Below, piece by piece: positions 1-6,043 of a DNA stretch of 8,224 nt; position 1 is the stretch's first letter, and every line of letters begins with the position of its first letter. The notes beneath the pieces were generated by a model. That model was not told the DNA's origin, did not search any database, and saw nothing but the letters and a program-made list of their open reading frames with translations. A program made the translations under genes and the position numbers. Where the stretch lies: assembly GCA_021159265.1 (NCBI GenBank), contig JAGGSD010000397.1:1-8224 (forward strand). Direction: 5' to 3'. The stretch is from Syntrophobacterales bacterium (GTDB lineage: Bacteria > Desulfobacterota > Syntrophia > Syntrophales > UBA6807).

Positions 1-6
1 TGTTTT

Positions 7-69
7 GAACATTTAAATATTAGAAATTCGGATTTGTTTCGCATTTAGTGCTTCGTATTTTGAATTTCC
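7..69. repeat. AT-rich degenerate heptamer array upstream of fliO
   Basis: Read in steps of seven from base 7, this stretch gives nine AT-rich units such as GAACATT, TAGAAAT, TCGGATT, TGCTTCG and AATTTCC, with T/A-rich positions recurring at the same place in each unit. It contains no open reading frame of note and no convincing promoter. It resembles in style the AT-rich array between flhB and flhA. The previous gene must end before the window begins. The 7-base period is seen by eye and is weaker here than in the GC-rich arrays. Confidence 0.55.
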
Positions 70-78
70 AGTTTATCT

Positions 79-120
79 GGGTTAGGGGTAAGAAGGTGAG
101 ATATTAGAGAACCCTGAACC
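79..120. repeat. GC-richer heptamer array ending at the fliO ribosome binding site
   Basis: Six units in a 7-base register run from GGGTTAG (79-85) and GGGTAAG (86-92) to GAGAACC (107-113) and CTGAACC (114-120). The 5' units are G-rich and the 3' units are the complementary C-rich form, so the ends can pair (GGGTTAG against CTGAACC). The Shine-Dalgarno sequence of fliO follows directly. This is the same family as the arrays before fliQ, fliR, flhB and flhG. Confidence 0.6.
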
Positions 121-121
121 C

Positions 122-129
122 GGGAGGAG
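122..129 (+). promoter_or_regulatory. Ribosome binding site of fliO
   Basis: GGGAGGAG contains a full GGAGG core (123-127) six bases before the ATG at 134. It directly abuts the 3' end of the heptamer array, and it fixes the fliO start. Confidence 0.85.
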
Positions 130-133
130 CGCC

Positions 134-490
134 ATGAATTCACCGGAATTGTTTCCCTCTCTTTTGAAAATCATATCGGCCCTTGCCGTTACGGTAGGCG
201 CTATGATTGTTGTCACGTATTTGTTCAAAAAGATTATGAAGAAGACGGGGGCGGGAATCAGCAATGAGGATTTGATAAAAATTTTGTCTGTAAAGTATAT
301 GGGGCCCAAGAGCAACATAATGCTTATCGATGTGCTGGGCAATATTATGGTGATTGGCGTTTCGAGCGGCGGAATATCTATGTTGACAGAGATTGTGAAT
401 TCTGAATCGCTTGAACAACTGAAAGATATTCGAGGAGAAAAAGTCAAAAACCTCTCTTTTTCTGATCATTTGAAGAGATTGTTGAAGTAA
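134..490 (+). CDS. fliO: Flagellar biosynthetic protein FliO
   Basis: This 118-residue protein has the FliO plan. A short N-terminal segment leads to one membrane helix (about residues 10-32, ending in the basic stretch KKIMKK). A small cytoplasmic domain follows with the family pattern ILSVKYMGPKSNIMLIDV...NIMVIGVSSGGISML (about 50-84). FliO is an accessory membrane protein that stabilises FliP and helps assemble the FliP core of the export gate. It is poorly conserved in sequence, so position immediately before fliP is part of the evidence. The ATG has a strong Shine-Dalgarno sequence six bases upstream. The length is normal for the family, and the C-terminal ~25 residues are charged and probably flexible. 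The stop is 12 bases before the fliP start, so the two genes are co-transcribed and may be translationally coupled. Confidence 0.9.
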   Translation: MNSPELFPSLLKIISALAVTVGAMIVVTYLFKKIMKKTGAGISNEDLIKILSVKYMGPKSNIMLIDVLGNIMVIGVSSGGISMLTEIVNSESLEQLKDIRGEKVKNLSFSDHLKRLLK

Positions 491-502
491 AGCCTGAAAA
501 AG

Positions 503-1357
503 ATGAACATTGAACATCGAATATTGAATTTCCCGTTCCCCACGCTCCTGCGTGGGAACGGGGGCACGAAACCATCAAGATTTGACAATAACTCGGGGAA
601 ATCCGGGAAATATCTCATATGCATCCTGGTAATTTCCGGACTCGTTTTTCTTGCAGGTTCTTCGTGGGGGCAGCCGTTTTCTCTCCCCTCGATAAATCTG
701 AGCGTGGGCGGCGGCGGTGATGAACCCGGCAAGGTGGCGGTGGTTCTTCAGCTGTTGTTTCTTCTCACGATACTCTCTCTTGCCCCCGCAATACTGGTAA
801 TGTTGACTTCGTTCACTCGAATCGTTGTCGTCCTTTCCCTTCTGAGACATGCGCTGGGCACGCAGCAGATGCCTGCAAACCAGATTGTCATTGGATTGTC
901 TCTCTTCCTGACCTTTTTCATCATGACTCCTGTCTGGAATGAGGTAAATTCACGGGCGCTTCAGCCGTATATTCATGAGGAAATATCGGCAGAAAGGGCC
1001 TTTGAGCTGGCGGAGCAGCCCATAAAAGGGTTTATGCTAAAACAGACCAGAGAGAAGGACATTGCCCTCTTCGTTAAAATTTCAAAAGGTGAAAGACCCA
1101 GAAAGCCCGATGAGATCAAACTTCCCGTATTGATACCAGCCTTTGTAATCAGTGAATTAAAGACGGCTTTTCAAATAGGGTTTATGATATACCTCCCTTT
1201 TTTGATACTGGATATGGTTGTTGCCGGCGTGCTTTTATCAATGGGAATGATGATGCTTCCGCCTATAATGATAAGTCTGCCGTTCAAGTTGCTCCTTTTT
1301 GTGCTGGTTGACGGCTGGAATCTGGTGGTCGGCTCACTGGTTCAAAGTTTTGTGTGA
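503..1357 (+). CDS. fliP: Flagellar export gate protein FliP, with a repeat-derived N-terminal extension
   Basis: FliP is the main subunit of the FliP-FliQ-FliR gate through which flagellar proteins leave the cytoplasm. The 284-residue product has a signal-peptide-like hydrophobic segment (about 37-51, possible cleavage after SSWG at 56). The highly conserved core follows: LSLAPAILVMLTSFTRI (91-107), LRHALGTQQMPANQ (114-127), LTFFIMTPV (136-144), then LPVLIPAFVISELKTAFQIG (207-226) and MMMLPPIMISLPFKLLLFVL (249-268). FliP normally starts a few residues before its signal peptide. Here residues 1 to about 25 are extra and are encoded by a GAACATT-type heptad run plus a GC-rich palindrome. The ATG at 503 is the only ATG before the membrane core; a TTG at 524 is the only other plausible start. 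No clear Shine-Dalgarno sequence is present (only an A-rich stretch ending AAAAAG), so coupling to fliO is likely. The family call is certain; the exact start is not. Confidence 0.95.
   Translation: MNIEHRILNFPFPTLLRGNGGTKPSRFDNNSGKSGKYLICILVISGLVFLAGSSWGQPFSLPSINLSVGGGGDEPGKVAVVLQLLFLLTILSLAPAILVMLTSFTRIVVVLSLLRHALGTQQMPANQIVIGLSLFLTFFIMTPVWNEVNSRALQPYIHEEISAERAFELAEQPIKGFMLKQTREKDIALFVKISKGERPRKPDEIKLPVLIPAFVISELKTAFQIGFMIYLPFLILDMVVAGVLLSMGMMMLPPIMISLPFKLLLFVLVDGWNLVVGSLVQSFV
505..532. repeat. Heptamer run forming the 5' end of fliP
   Basis: Four units in a 7-base register (GAACATT, GAACATC, GAATATT, GAATTTC) begin within the fliP start codon and encode residues 2-10. The unit type matches the AT-rich arrays at 7-69 and 3815-3912. 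It runs directly into the GC-rich palindrome at 532-562. Confidence 0.65.
532..562. repeat. GC-rich palindrome inside the fliP 5' coding region (REP-like)
   Basis: The left arm CCCGTTCCC-C-ACGC (532-545, C541 bulged) pairs with the right arm GCGTGGGAACGGG (550-562) around a TCCT loop, giving 13 base pairs with one bulge. It overlaps fliP codons 10-20. A diverged copy in the opposite orientation lies at 1771-1792. Palindromes with GTTCCCACGC arms recur in many bacterial genomes as REP-like elements; family membership here is by resemblance only. Confidence 0.75.
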
Positions 1358-1372
1358 CTGCTTACGTAATCA

Positions 1373-1449
1373 GGCTGAAGGTGGAAGGTTGAAGGATAGA
1401 GGAGCATGAGAACGAGGGCCAACCTTGAACCTTGAGCCCTGAACCTTAT
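1373..1449. repeat. Mirror-symmetric heptamer array between fliP and fliQ
   Basis: Eleven units read in a 7-base register. The 5' units are GGCTGAA, GGTGGAA and GGTTGAA; the 3' units are ACCTTGA (twice in tandem, 1422-1435), GCCCTGA and ACCTTAT. The outer arms 1373-1392 and 1419-1438 are complementary at 16 of 20 positions, so the transcript could form a long imperfect hairpin. The array fills nearly all of the 106-base spacer and ends just before the fliQ Shine-Dalgarno sequence. No promoter or terminator is evident. Confidence 0.75.
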
Positions 1450-1450
1450 T

Positions 1451-1458
1451 AGGAGAGG
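1451..1458 (+). promoter_or_regulatory. Ribosome binding site of fliQ
   Basis: AGGAGAGG lies five bases before the ATG at 1464, immediately after the heptamer array. It supports the fliQ start. Confidence 0.8.
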
Positions 1459-1463
1459 CACGT

Positions 1464-1733
1464 ATGACTGTTGATCTGGTTATTGGACTGGCAGGGGAAG
1501 CTATAAAAGCTACCCTGCTGCTTTCAGCTCCCATGCTTATTGTAGGTCTGGTTGTGGGCCTTATTGTCAGCATCTTTCAGGCCGTAACTCAGATTCAGGA
1601 AATGACGTTGACATTTGTTCCCAAAATAGTTGCCGTTTTAGTGGCCCTCATCATCGCGCTTCCCTGGATGATCAATCTCATCGTTACTTATACACAGAAT
1701 CTCTTTACCAATATTCCGATGTATATCAGGTGA
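1464..1733 (+). CDS. fliQ: Flagellar export gate protein FliQ
   Basis: FliQ is a small two-helix membrane protein present in several copies around the FliP-FliR core of the export gate. The 89-residue length is typical of the family. Two hydrophobic hairpin helices are visible, about residues 15-38 and 50-74, joined by the conserved polar link FQAVTQIQEMTLTFVPKI (38-55). The ATG follows an AGGAGAGG ribosome binding site. The gene is flanked on both sides by heptamer arrays of about 100 bases, yet its coding sequence shows no repeat intrusion. Identification rests on the link motif, the size and the position between fliP and fliR, and is secure. Confidence 0.95.
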   Translation: MTVDLVIGLAGEAIKATLLLSAPMLIVGLVVGLIVSIFQAVTQIQEMTLTFVPKIVAVLVALIIALPWMINLIVTYTQNLFTNIPMYIR

Positions 1734-1735
1734 GA

Positions 1736-1831
1736 GATCAGGGGTCGGGGGTCAGGAAAAAAAGTATGCATTCCCATGCAAGAGCGTGGGAACGAGTCAT
1801 TCCCGATCCCTGACTCCTGACCCCTGAACCC
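1736..1831. repeat. Composite heptamer inverted repeat between fliQ and fliR
   Basis: The 5' arm has units GATCAGG, GGTCGGG and GGTCAGG (1736-1756) followed by seven A's. The 3' arm has CGATCCC, TGACTCC, TGACCCC and TGAACCC (1804-1831). Arms 1738-1757 and 1808-1827 match as an inverted repeat at 17 of 20 positions, and two of the three differences would be G·U pairs in RNA. Between the arms sits a second palindrome (1771-1792). The whole would fold into a nested hairpin in the mRNA. The array stops about ten bases before the fliR ATG. Confidence 0.8.
1771..1792. repeat. Second copy of the GTTCCCACGC-type palindrome
   Basis: The left arm TTCCCATGC (1771-1779) pairs with GCGTGGGAA (1784-1792) around an AAGA loop; nine pairs include one G·U. 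Its reverse complement aligns with the palindrome in fliP at 532-562, so the two copies are in opposite orientation. Here it forms the centre of a larger heptamer inverted repeat. Confidence 0.75.
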
Positions 1832-1841
1832 TTTACGAATT

Positions 1842-2606
1842 ATGCCGCAGATAACCGCAGAACAGATTGAGACTTTTATTTTCGCGTTCCTGAGAGTGAG
1901 CGCGATTGTGGCTACCATGCCTGTCTTAGGGAACAGAGAAGTTCCCGTCAGGGTAAAAGGGGGGGTGTCTCTCATGATAGCATTTCTCATCTTTCCTTTT
2001 GTTGAACTTCACGCTTTGCCCATTGGACTCCTTCCGTTGTCATTGAAAATGGCCGGAGAAGTTATGATTGGAATTACCATAGGTCTCGCGGGCAGGCTGA
2101 TTTTTGCCGGGGTGCAATTGGCGGGGCAGCTTGCAGGCTTTCAGATGGGTTTTGCCATTGTAAATGTATTCGATCCCATAACCAGCGCGCAGGTCTCGAT
2201 TATAGCCCAGCTTCAGTATCTGATTGCCATGCTGATATTTCTTGCCGTTAACGGTCACCACCTCTTTTTATACGCTATTGCGGAGAGCTACAGGATTCTT
2301 CCACCTCTCGGGTTTCACTTTTCAGGAGAGTTGACACAGTCAATCGTTGAGCTTTCAAAAGATATTTTTATTATTGCGATTAAGACCGGCGCCCCGGTTA
2401 TCACTGCGCTTCTGATGACAAGCATCGGGTTTGGCTTGATTGCCAGGACCGTTCCCCAGATCAACATACTTATCGTTGGATTTCCCGTAAAGATAGCTGT
2501 GGGGCTTATAGGCATCGGGCTTGCTCTTCCTGTTTTTGCAAGGGTGATGGGCAGCATTTTTCTAAATTTTGGAGGCAAGCTGAGTCTGCTTCTTCGTCTG
2601 ATGTGA
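1842..2606 (+). CDS. fliR: Flagellar export gate protein FliR
   Basis: FliR completes the FliP5-FliQ4-FliR1 export gate in the inner membrane at the basal body centre. The 254 residues match the normal length and are strongly hydrophobic, with several membrane segments. Family features include the N-terminal helix leading to TMPVLGNREVPVRVKGG (25-41), the GEVMIGITIGL segment (72-82), FQMGFAIVNVFDP (100-112), the NGHH turn (137-140) and GLIARTVPQINILIVGFPVK (198-217). The N-terminus aligns well with typical FliR starts, so ATG 1842 is accepted although no Shine-Dalgarno sequence precedes it; the bases before it are the end of a heptamer array followed by TTTACGAATT. The next gene, flhB, begins 106 bases downstream. 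Confidence 0.95.
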   Translation: MPQITAEQIETFIFAFLRVSAIVATMPVLGNREVPVRVKGGVSLMIAFLIFPFVELHALPIGLLPLSLKMAGEVMIGITIGLAGRLIFAGVQLAGQLAGFQMGFAIVNVFDPITSAQVSIIAQLQYLIAMLIFLAVNGHHLFLYAIAESYRILPPLGFHFSGELTQSIVELSKDIFIIAIKTGAPVITALLMTSIGFGLIARTVPQINILIVGFPVKIAVGLIGIGLALPVFARVMGSIFLNFGGKLSLLLRLM

Positions 2607-2614
2607 GGATTTTT

Positions 2615-2628
2615 TGACGCAAGCGTCA
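2615..2628. repeat. Short inverted repeat after fliR
   Basis: TGACGC (2615-2620) and GCGTCA (2623-2628) are perfect inverted arms separated by AA, just after the fliR stop. A run of six T's precedes rather than follows the stem on the + strand, so it does not fit an intrinsic terminator of the operon. It abuts the next heptamer array and may belong to the same insertion. Confidence 0.5.
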
Positions 2629-2634
2629 GGGGAT

Positions 2635-2704
2635 GGTCAGGGATCAGGGATCGGGGGTCAGGGATCAGAGAACCAGCAACCAGTAACCCAGAACCTTAAA
2701 CCTT
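2635..2704. repeat. Heptamer array between fliR and flhB
   Basis: Ten consecutive units read in a 7-base register without slippage. Five GGTCAGG/GATCAGG-type units (2635-2669) are followed by five complementary-sense units such as GAACCAG, CAACCAG, GAACCTT and AAACCTT (2670-2704). The CAACCAG-type 3' half closely resembles the 3' half of the array at the flhF-flhG junction. The flhB start lies eight bases beyond, after ATTAAAT. Nothing else was seen in this 106-base spacer apart from the short inverted repeat. Confidence 0.8.
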
Positions 2705-2712
2705 AATTAAAT

Positions 2713-3777
2713 ATGACTGAGCAGAATAAAGATCAGGAAAAAACCGAGCAAGCTACTCCCAAGAAACGGGAAGAGGCGAGGAAGAAGGGCCAGGTCGCGA
2801 AAAGCCGGGACGTCGCGTCTGTGGCTGTTCTGCTGGCCTGTCTGGTCTTCTTCTGGTTTGGCGCCTCCGGCATGGTCGAAAAGGCGATGTCTCTTACAAG
2901 ATGGCTTCTCGCTCTGTCCGCTCAGTTCAATGTTGATTGCAATAACATTCAGAGCCTCTCGATCGGCCTTATATATAAAATTTCCGCCCTGCTTTTCCCC
3001 CTTTTTTTGACGGCATTTTCCATAGCTCTGCTTGCCAATTACCTTCAGGTGGGTTTTGTGCTTTCCGCAGAATCGGTGCAGCCGAAACTCTCAAAGATTG
3101 ATCCGATCAAGGGATTTCAGAAACTGTTTTCCATCAGGTCCCTCGTGGAACTGGCAAAGAATATATTCAAAATTTCGATAGTCGGTTTTGTTGTTTATAT
3201 GACCGCCAGGGGGGAAATAGAAAATTTTATTCCGCTGATGGAGCAGAGTGTGTGGGGAATATTGATTTATATCGGCAGGGTCGCATTCAAGATTGTTCTT
3301 ATGGTCTGTCTGGCGCTTATAATCCTTGCGATTCTCGATTATATTTATCAGAAGTGGGAATTTGAAAAAAATCTTAAGATGACAAAGCAGGAGGTGAAGG
3401 ACGAATCCAGGCAGACGGAAGGAGATCCTCTTGTAAAGGCAAGAACAAGGCGTCTCCAGAGAGATATGGCCAGAAAGAGAATGATGGCGAGCGTCCCGGA
3501 AGCGGATGTGGTCATAACCAATCCCACCCATCTTGCCGTGGCCCTTCGCTATGATCAGGCAGACATGTTTGCGCCGAAAGTGGTCGCGAAAGGGGCCGGT
3601 TTCATAGCTGAGAATATAAAAGATATTGCAAGAAAAAACAACGTGCCCATCGTTAATAACAAGCCGCTGGCACGGGTATTGTATAAGCATGTGGACGTGG
3701 ACGAAATGATACCGGCAAATCTGTACAGGGCGGTTGCCGAAGTGCTGGCATTTGTTTACAGCAGGAAGAGGGGTTAA
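2713..3777 (+). CDS. flhB: Flagellar export substrate-specificity switch protein FlhB
   Basis: FlhB sits beside the FliPQR gate and switches export from rod-hook to filament substrates after cleaving itself. The 354 residues start with the conserved basic segment EKTEQATPKKREEARKKGQV (9-28). Four membrane segments follow in about 33-210, then a charged linker (about 213-260) and the cytoplasmic domain. The self-cleavage site NPTH is at residues 270-273 (Asn270/Pro271) in the context DVVITNPTHLAVALRYD, so autocleavage should be functional. VPIVNNKPLARVLY (311-324) and the C-terminal VAEVLAFVY are also typical. The N-terminal match supports ATG 2713, although no Shine-Dalgarno sequence is visible; the start is preceded by AATTAAAT. 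It is separated from flhA by an unusually long repeat-filled gap. Confidence 0.97.
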   Translation: MTEQNKDQEKTEQATPKKREEARKKGQVAKSRDVASVAVLLACLVFFWFGASGMVEKAMSLTRWLLALSAQFNVDCNNIQSLSIGLIYKISALLFPLFLTAFSIALLANYLQVGFVLSAESVQPKLSKIDPIKGFQKLFSIRSLVELAKNIFKISIVGFVVYMTARGEIENFIPLMEQSVWGILIYIGRVAFKIVLMVCLALIILAILDYIYQKWEFEKNLKMTKQEVKDESRQTEGDPLVKARTRRLQRDMARKRMMASVPEADVVITNPTHLAVALRYDQADMFAPKVVAKGAGFIAENIKDIARKNNVPIVNNKPLARVLYKHVDVDEMIPANLYRAVAEVLAFVYSRKRG

Positions 3778-3779
3778 CA

Positions 3780-3947
3780 GTTAACGGTTATAGAAACCGG
3801 TAGCTGTTCATGGCTTGAAATTTGAAATTGGAAAGTAGAAATTGGGAAGAACAGTACAAAAGCATGAAGGCCACGTTTCGAATTTCGAATTTCTATTTTC
3901 TAATTTCAACGTTTCGTGAACGGTTACAGAAACCGTAAGCCGTAAAC
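3780..3947. repeat. Nested AT-rich heptamer array between flhB and flhA
   Basis: The 181-base spacer keeps a 7-base register almost throughout. The centre (3815-3912) goes from TTGAAAT, TTGAAAT, TGGAAAG, TAGAAAT to TCGAATT, TCGAATT, TCTATTT, TCTAATT. Arms 3824-3843 and 3888-3907 are inverted repeats at 18 of 20 positions, and both differences would be G·U in RNA, giving a continuous 20-pair stem. Outside it lies a 17-base direct repeat with one mismatch (3783-3799 and 3919-3935, AACGGTTAYAGAAACCG), each copy able to form a small hairpin. There is no open reading frame and no clear promoter. Confidence 0.8.
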
Positions 3948-3958
3948 TGATATTAAAT

Positions 3959-6043
3959 ATGGCGAATTCTTACGTTAAAACCGGCAGTTTTGCCGATCTG
4001 TTTAAAGGCAGTAACACGGCGATGGCCGCGGGGATAGCAGGTATCCTTCTCGTTATGATGATACCGATGCACCCCTTCGTTCTCGACATTCTCCTCTCCT
4101 TCAGCATCACTTTCTCTCTGATTATACTGCTGGTTTCCGTTTACGTCCTGAGACCTCTCGAATTCTCCATTTTTCCGTCCATCCTTTTAACCGCGACACT
4201 GCTTCGCCTGTCCCTTAATGTGGCTTCCACACGTCTTATACTTCTCCACGGCAATGAGGGTTCAGGGGCGGCGGGACAGGTCATCAAGGCATTCGGCGCC
4301 TTCGTTGTCGGCGGTAACTATGTAGTCGGGTTTATAGTATTTCTGGTGCTCGTTCTGATCAACTTTATTGTGATAACCAAGGGCGCCACGAGGATAGCCG
4401 AAGTGACTGCAAGATTCACACTGGACGCGATGCCCGGAAAACAGATGAGCATCGATGCCGATCTCAATGCGGGACTCATCACAGACGCGGAGGCAAGAAG
4501 AAGGCGACGCGAGATCGGGCTGGAGTCGGATTTTTATGGCGCAATGGATGGGGCGAGCAAGTTTGTCAGGGGGGATGCGATAGCCGGGATTATTATTGCC
4601 ATGGTAAATATCCTTGGCGGGTTGATTGTCGGAGTGCTTCAGCAGGGTATGCCGGTGGCGGATGCCGCCCGCACCTATACCCTTCTTACCGTGGGTGACG
4701 GGCTGGTAACGCAGATTCCGGCGCTGATTGTGTCGACCGCCGCCGGCATGCTTATTTCCAGATCTACAGCCTCGTCTGATCTGGGCAAGGAAATAAAGGG
4801 ACAACTCTTTGTCCAACCAAAGGTGATTGCCACGGCTTCGGTTATACTTCTGGTATTTGGTTTGATTCCCGGCATGCCCAGGACACCCTTTCTGCTCCTC
4901 TCTCTCGTTTCGGGAGTTATCGCGTATAGAACATTTAAAACATCACAGAGAGTCGAAGAGACGGAAGAAGAACCGCCGGCGGAAGAGACGGCCGAGTCCG
5001 TAGAGGCCCTCCTGCCCCTTGATCCCCTTGAACTTGAGATGGGATACAGCCTGGTGCCACTCGTCGATGCCGGGAAGGGCGGAGAATTGCTCGATAGAAT
5101 AAAGGTCCTGAGGAGGCAGATGGCCGTTGAAATGGGCTTCGTTATGCCTCCCGTGCATATAAGAGACAACCTGCAGATAAAGCCCGGTGAATATACTGTC
5201 AAACTGAAGGGTGTTAAAGTGGCCGGTGGAGAAATACAGATGGGTCATTATCTGGCAATAATTGGAGGAGATGATGGCGCAAAGATAACGGGAACGAAAA
5301 CAAAAGAACCCGCCTTCGGCCTGCCTGCCGTCTGGATAGATGAAAAAGAAAAAGAATCCATCCAGGCGAAGGGTTTTGTTGTCGTCGATCCAGCCACCGT
5401 TATTACGACCCATTTGACTGAAATTGTAAAAACGCATGCGGATGAACTGTTGAGCAGACAGGACGTTCAGTCTTTATTAGATAGTCTGGCGGGCAGCCAT
5501 CCCAAGGTTGTTGAGGAGCTCGTTCCGAATGTCGTTCCGCTCGGCACGCTTCAGAAAGTGCTTCAGAGGCTACTGAGGGAAAGAATTTCCATTCGCGACC
5601 TCCTCACAATACTGGAAACACTGGCGGATTACGCGCCTGTGACAAAAAATGTCGACATGTTAACCGGATATACGAGGCAGGCCCTGGCCAGGACGATAAC
5701 AAGAGATTATAAGGACGCGGACGGGAACATAACTGTTGTCATGGTTTCTCCCGACATTGAGAACATCATTAACAAATCTGTCGAGCATACGGAATATGAA
5801 TCATTCGTTGCGGCTGATCCCACTCTGATACAGGAAGTTGTAAGCAATCTCCAGAAATTTGTTGAAATCTTTGTTGACAAAGGGCTCCAGCCGGTTGTTC
5901 TCTGCTCGCCCAATGTCAGGATATATTTAAGAAAGATACTGGAAAAATTTTTCCCCAATATTATCGTCCTTTCTCACAATGAAATTACCCGTGATGTAAA
6001 TATCAAATCTCTGGGCATGCTGGTGGCGAAAAATGCAGATTAA
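3959..6043 (+). CDS. flhA: Flagellar export apparatus protein FlhA
   Basis: FlhA forms a nonameric ring around the export gate. It couples the proton motive force to export and docks chaperone-substrate complexes with its cytoplasmic domain. The 694 residues match the family length. The membrane half (about 20-325) includes LRLSLNVASTRLILLHG (82-98) and the FHIPEP signature from GATRIAEVTARF (142-153) through DAMPGKQMSIDADLNAGLI (156-174). Charged residues R92, R145, R152, D156, K201, D206 and D247 fall two positions before Salmonella R94, R147, R154, D158, K203, D208 and D249, which matter for proton-coupled export. An acidic linker (about 331-350) leads to the cytoplasmic domain, which runs to the end. 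No Shine-Dalgarno sequence precedes ATG 3959 (upstream ATATTAAAT). The last 11 bases overlap flhF. Confidence 0.97.
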   Translation: MANSYVKTGSFADLFKGSNTAMAAGIAGILLVMMIPMHPFVLDILLSFSITFSLIILLVSVYVLRPLEFSIFPSILLTATLLRLSLNVASTRLILLHGNEGSGAAGQVIKAFGAFVVGGNYVVGFIVFLVLVLINFIVITKGATRIAEVTARFTLDAMPGKQMSIDADLNAGLITDAEARRRRREIGLESDFYGAMDGASKFVRGDAIAGIIIAMVNILGGLIVGVLQQGMPVADAARTYTLLTVGDGLVTQIPALIVSTAAGMLISRSTASSDLGKEIKGQLFVQPKVIATASVILLVFGLIPGMPRTPFLLLSLVSGVIAYRTFKTSQRVEETEEEPPAEETAESVEALLPLDPLELEMGYSLVPLVDAGKGGELLDRIKVLRRQMAVEMGFVMPPVHIRDNLQIKPGEYTVKLKGVKVAGGEIQMGHYLAIIGGDDGAKITGTKTKEPAFGLPAVWIDEKEKESIQAKGFVVVDPATVITTHLTEIVKTHADELLSRQDVQSLLDSLAGSHPKVVEELVPNVVPLGTLQKVLQRLLRERISIRDLLTILETLADYAPVTKNVDMLTGYTRQALARTITRDYKDADGNITVVMVSPDIENIINKSVEHTEYESFVAADPTLIQEVVSNLQKFVEIFVDKGLQPVVLCSPNVRIYLRKILEKFFPNIIVLSHNEITRDVNIKSLGMLVAKNAD

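Noticed and set aside
2610..2628. Intrinsic terminator after fliR
   Set aside because: The T run is on the 5' side of the hairpin on the + strand, and the operon clearly continues into flhB.
3668..3683. A sigma-54-like promoter (TGGCACG-N4-TTGTA) in the 3' part of flhB
   Set aside because: The essential GC of the -12 element is GT here. The bases encode the conserved FlhB segment PLARVLY, which explains the match, and flhA starts about 275 bases away.
3091..3690. A 199-codon open frame on the minus strand
   Set aside because: It lies wholly inside flhB and has no recognisable protein features or ribosome binding site; it mirrors the codon use of the real gene. Other minus-strand frames in the window fail in the same way.
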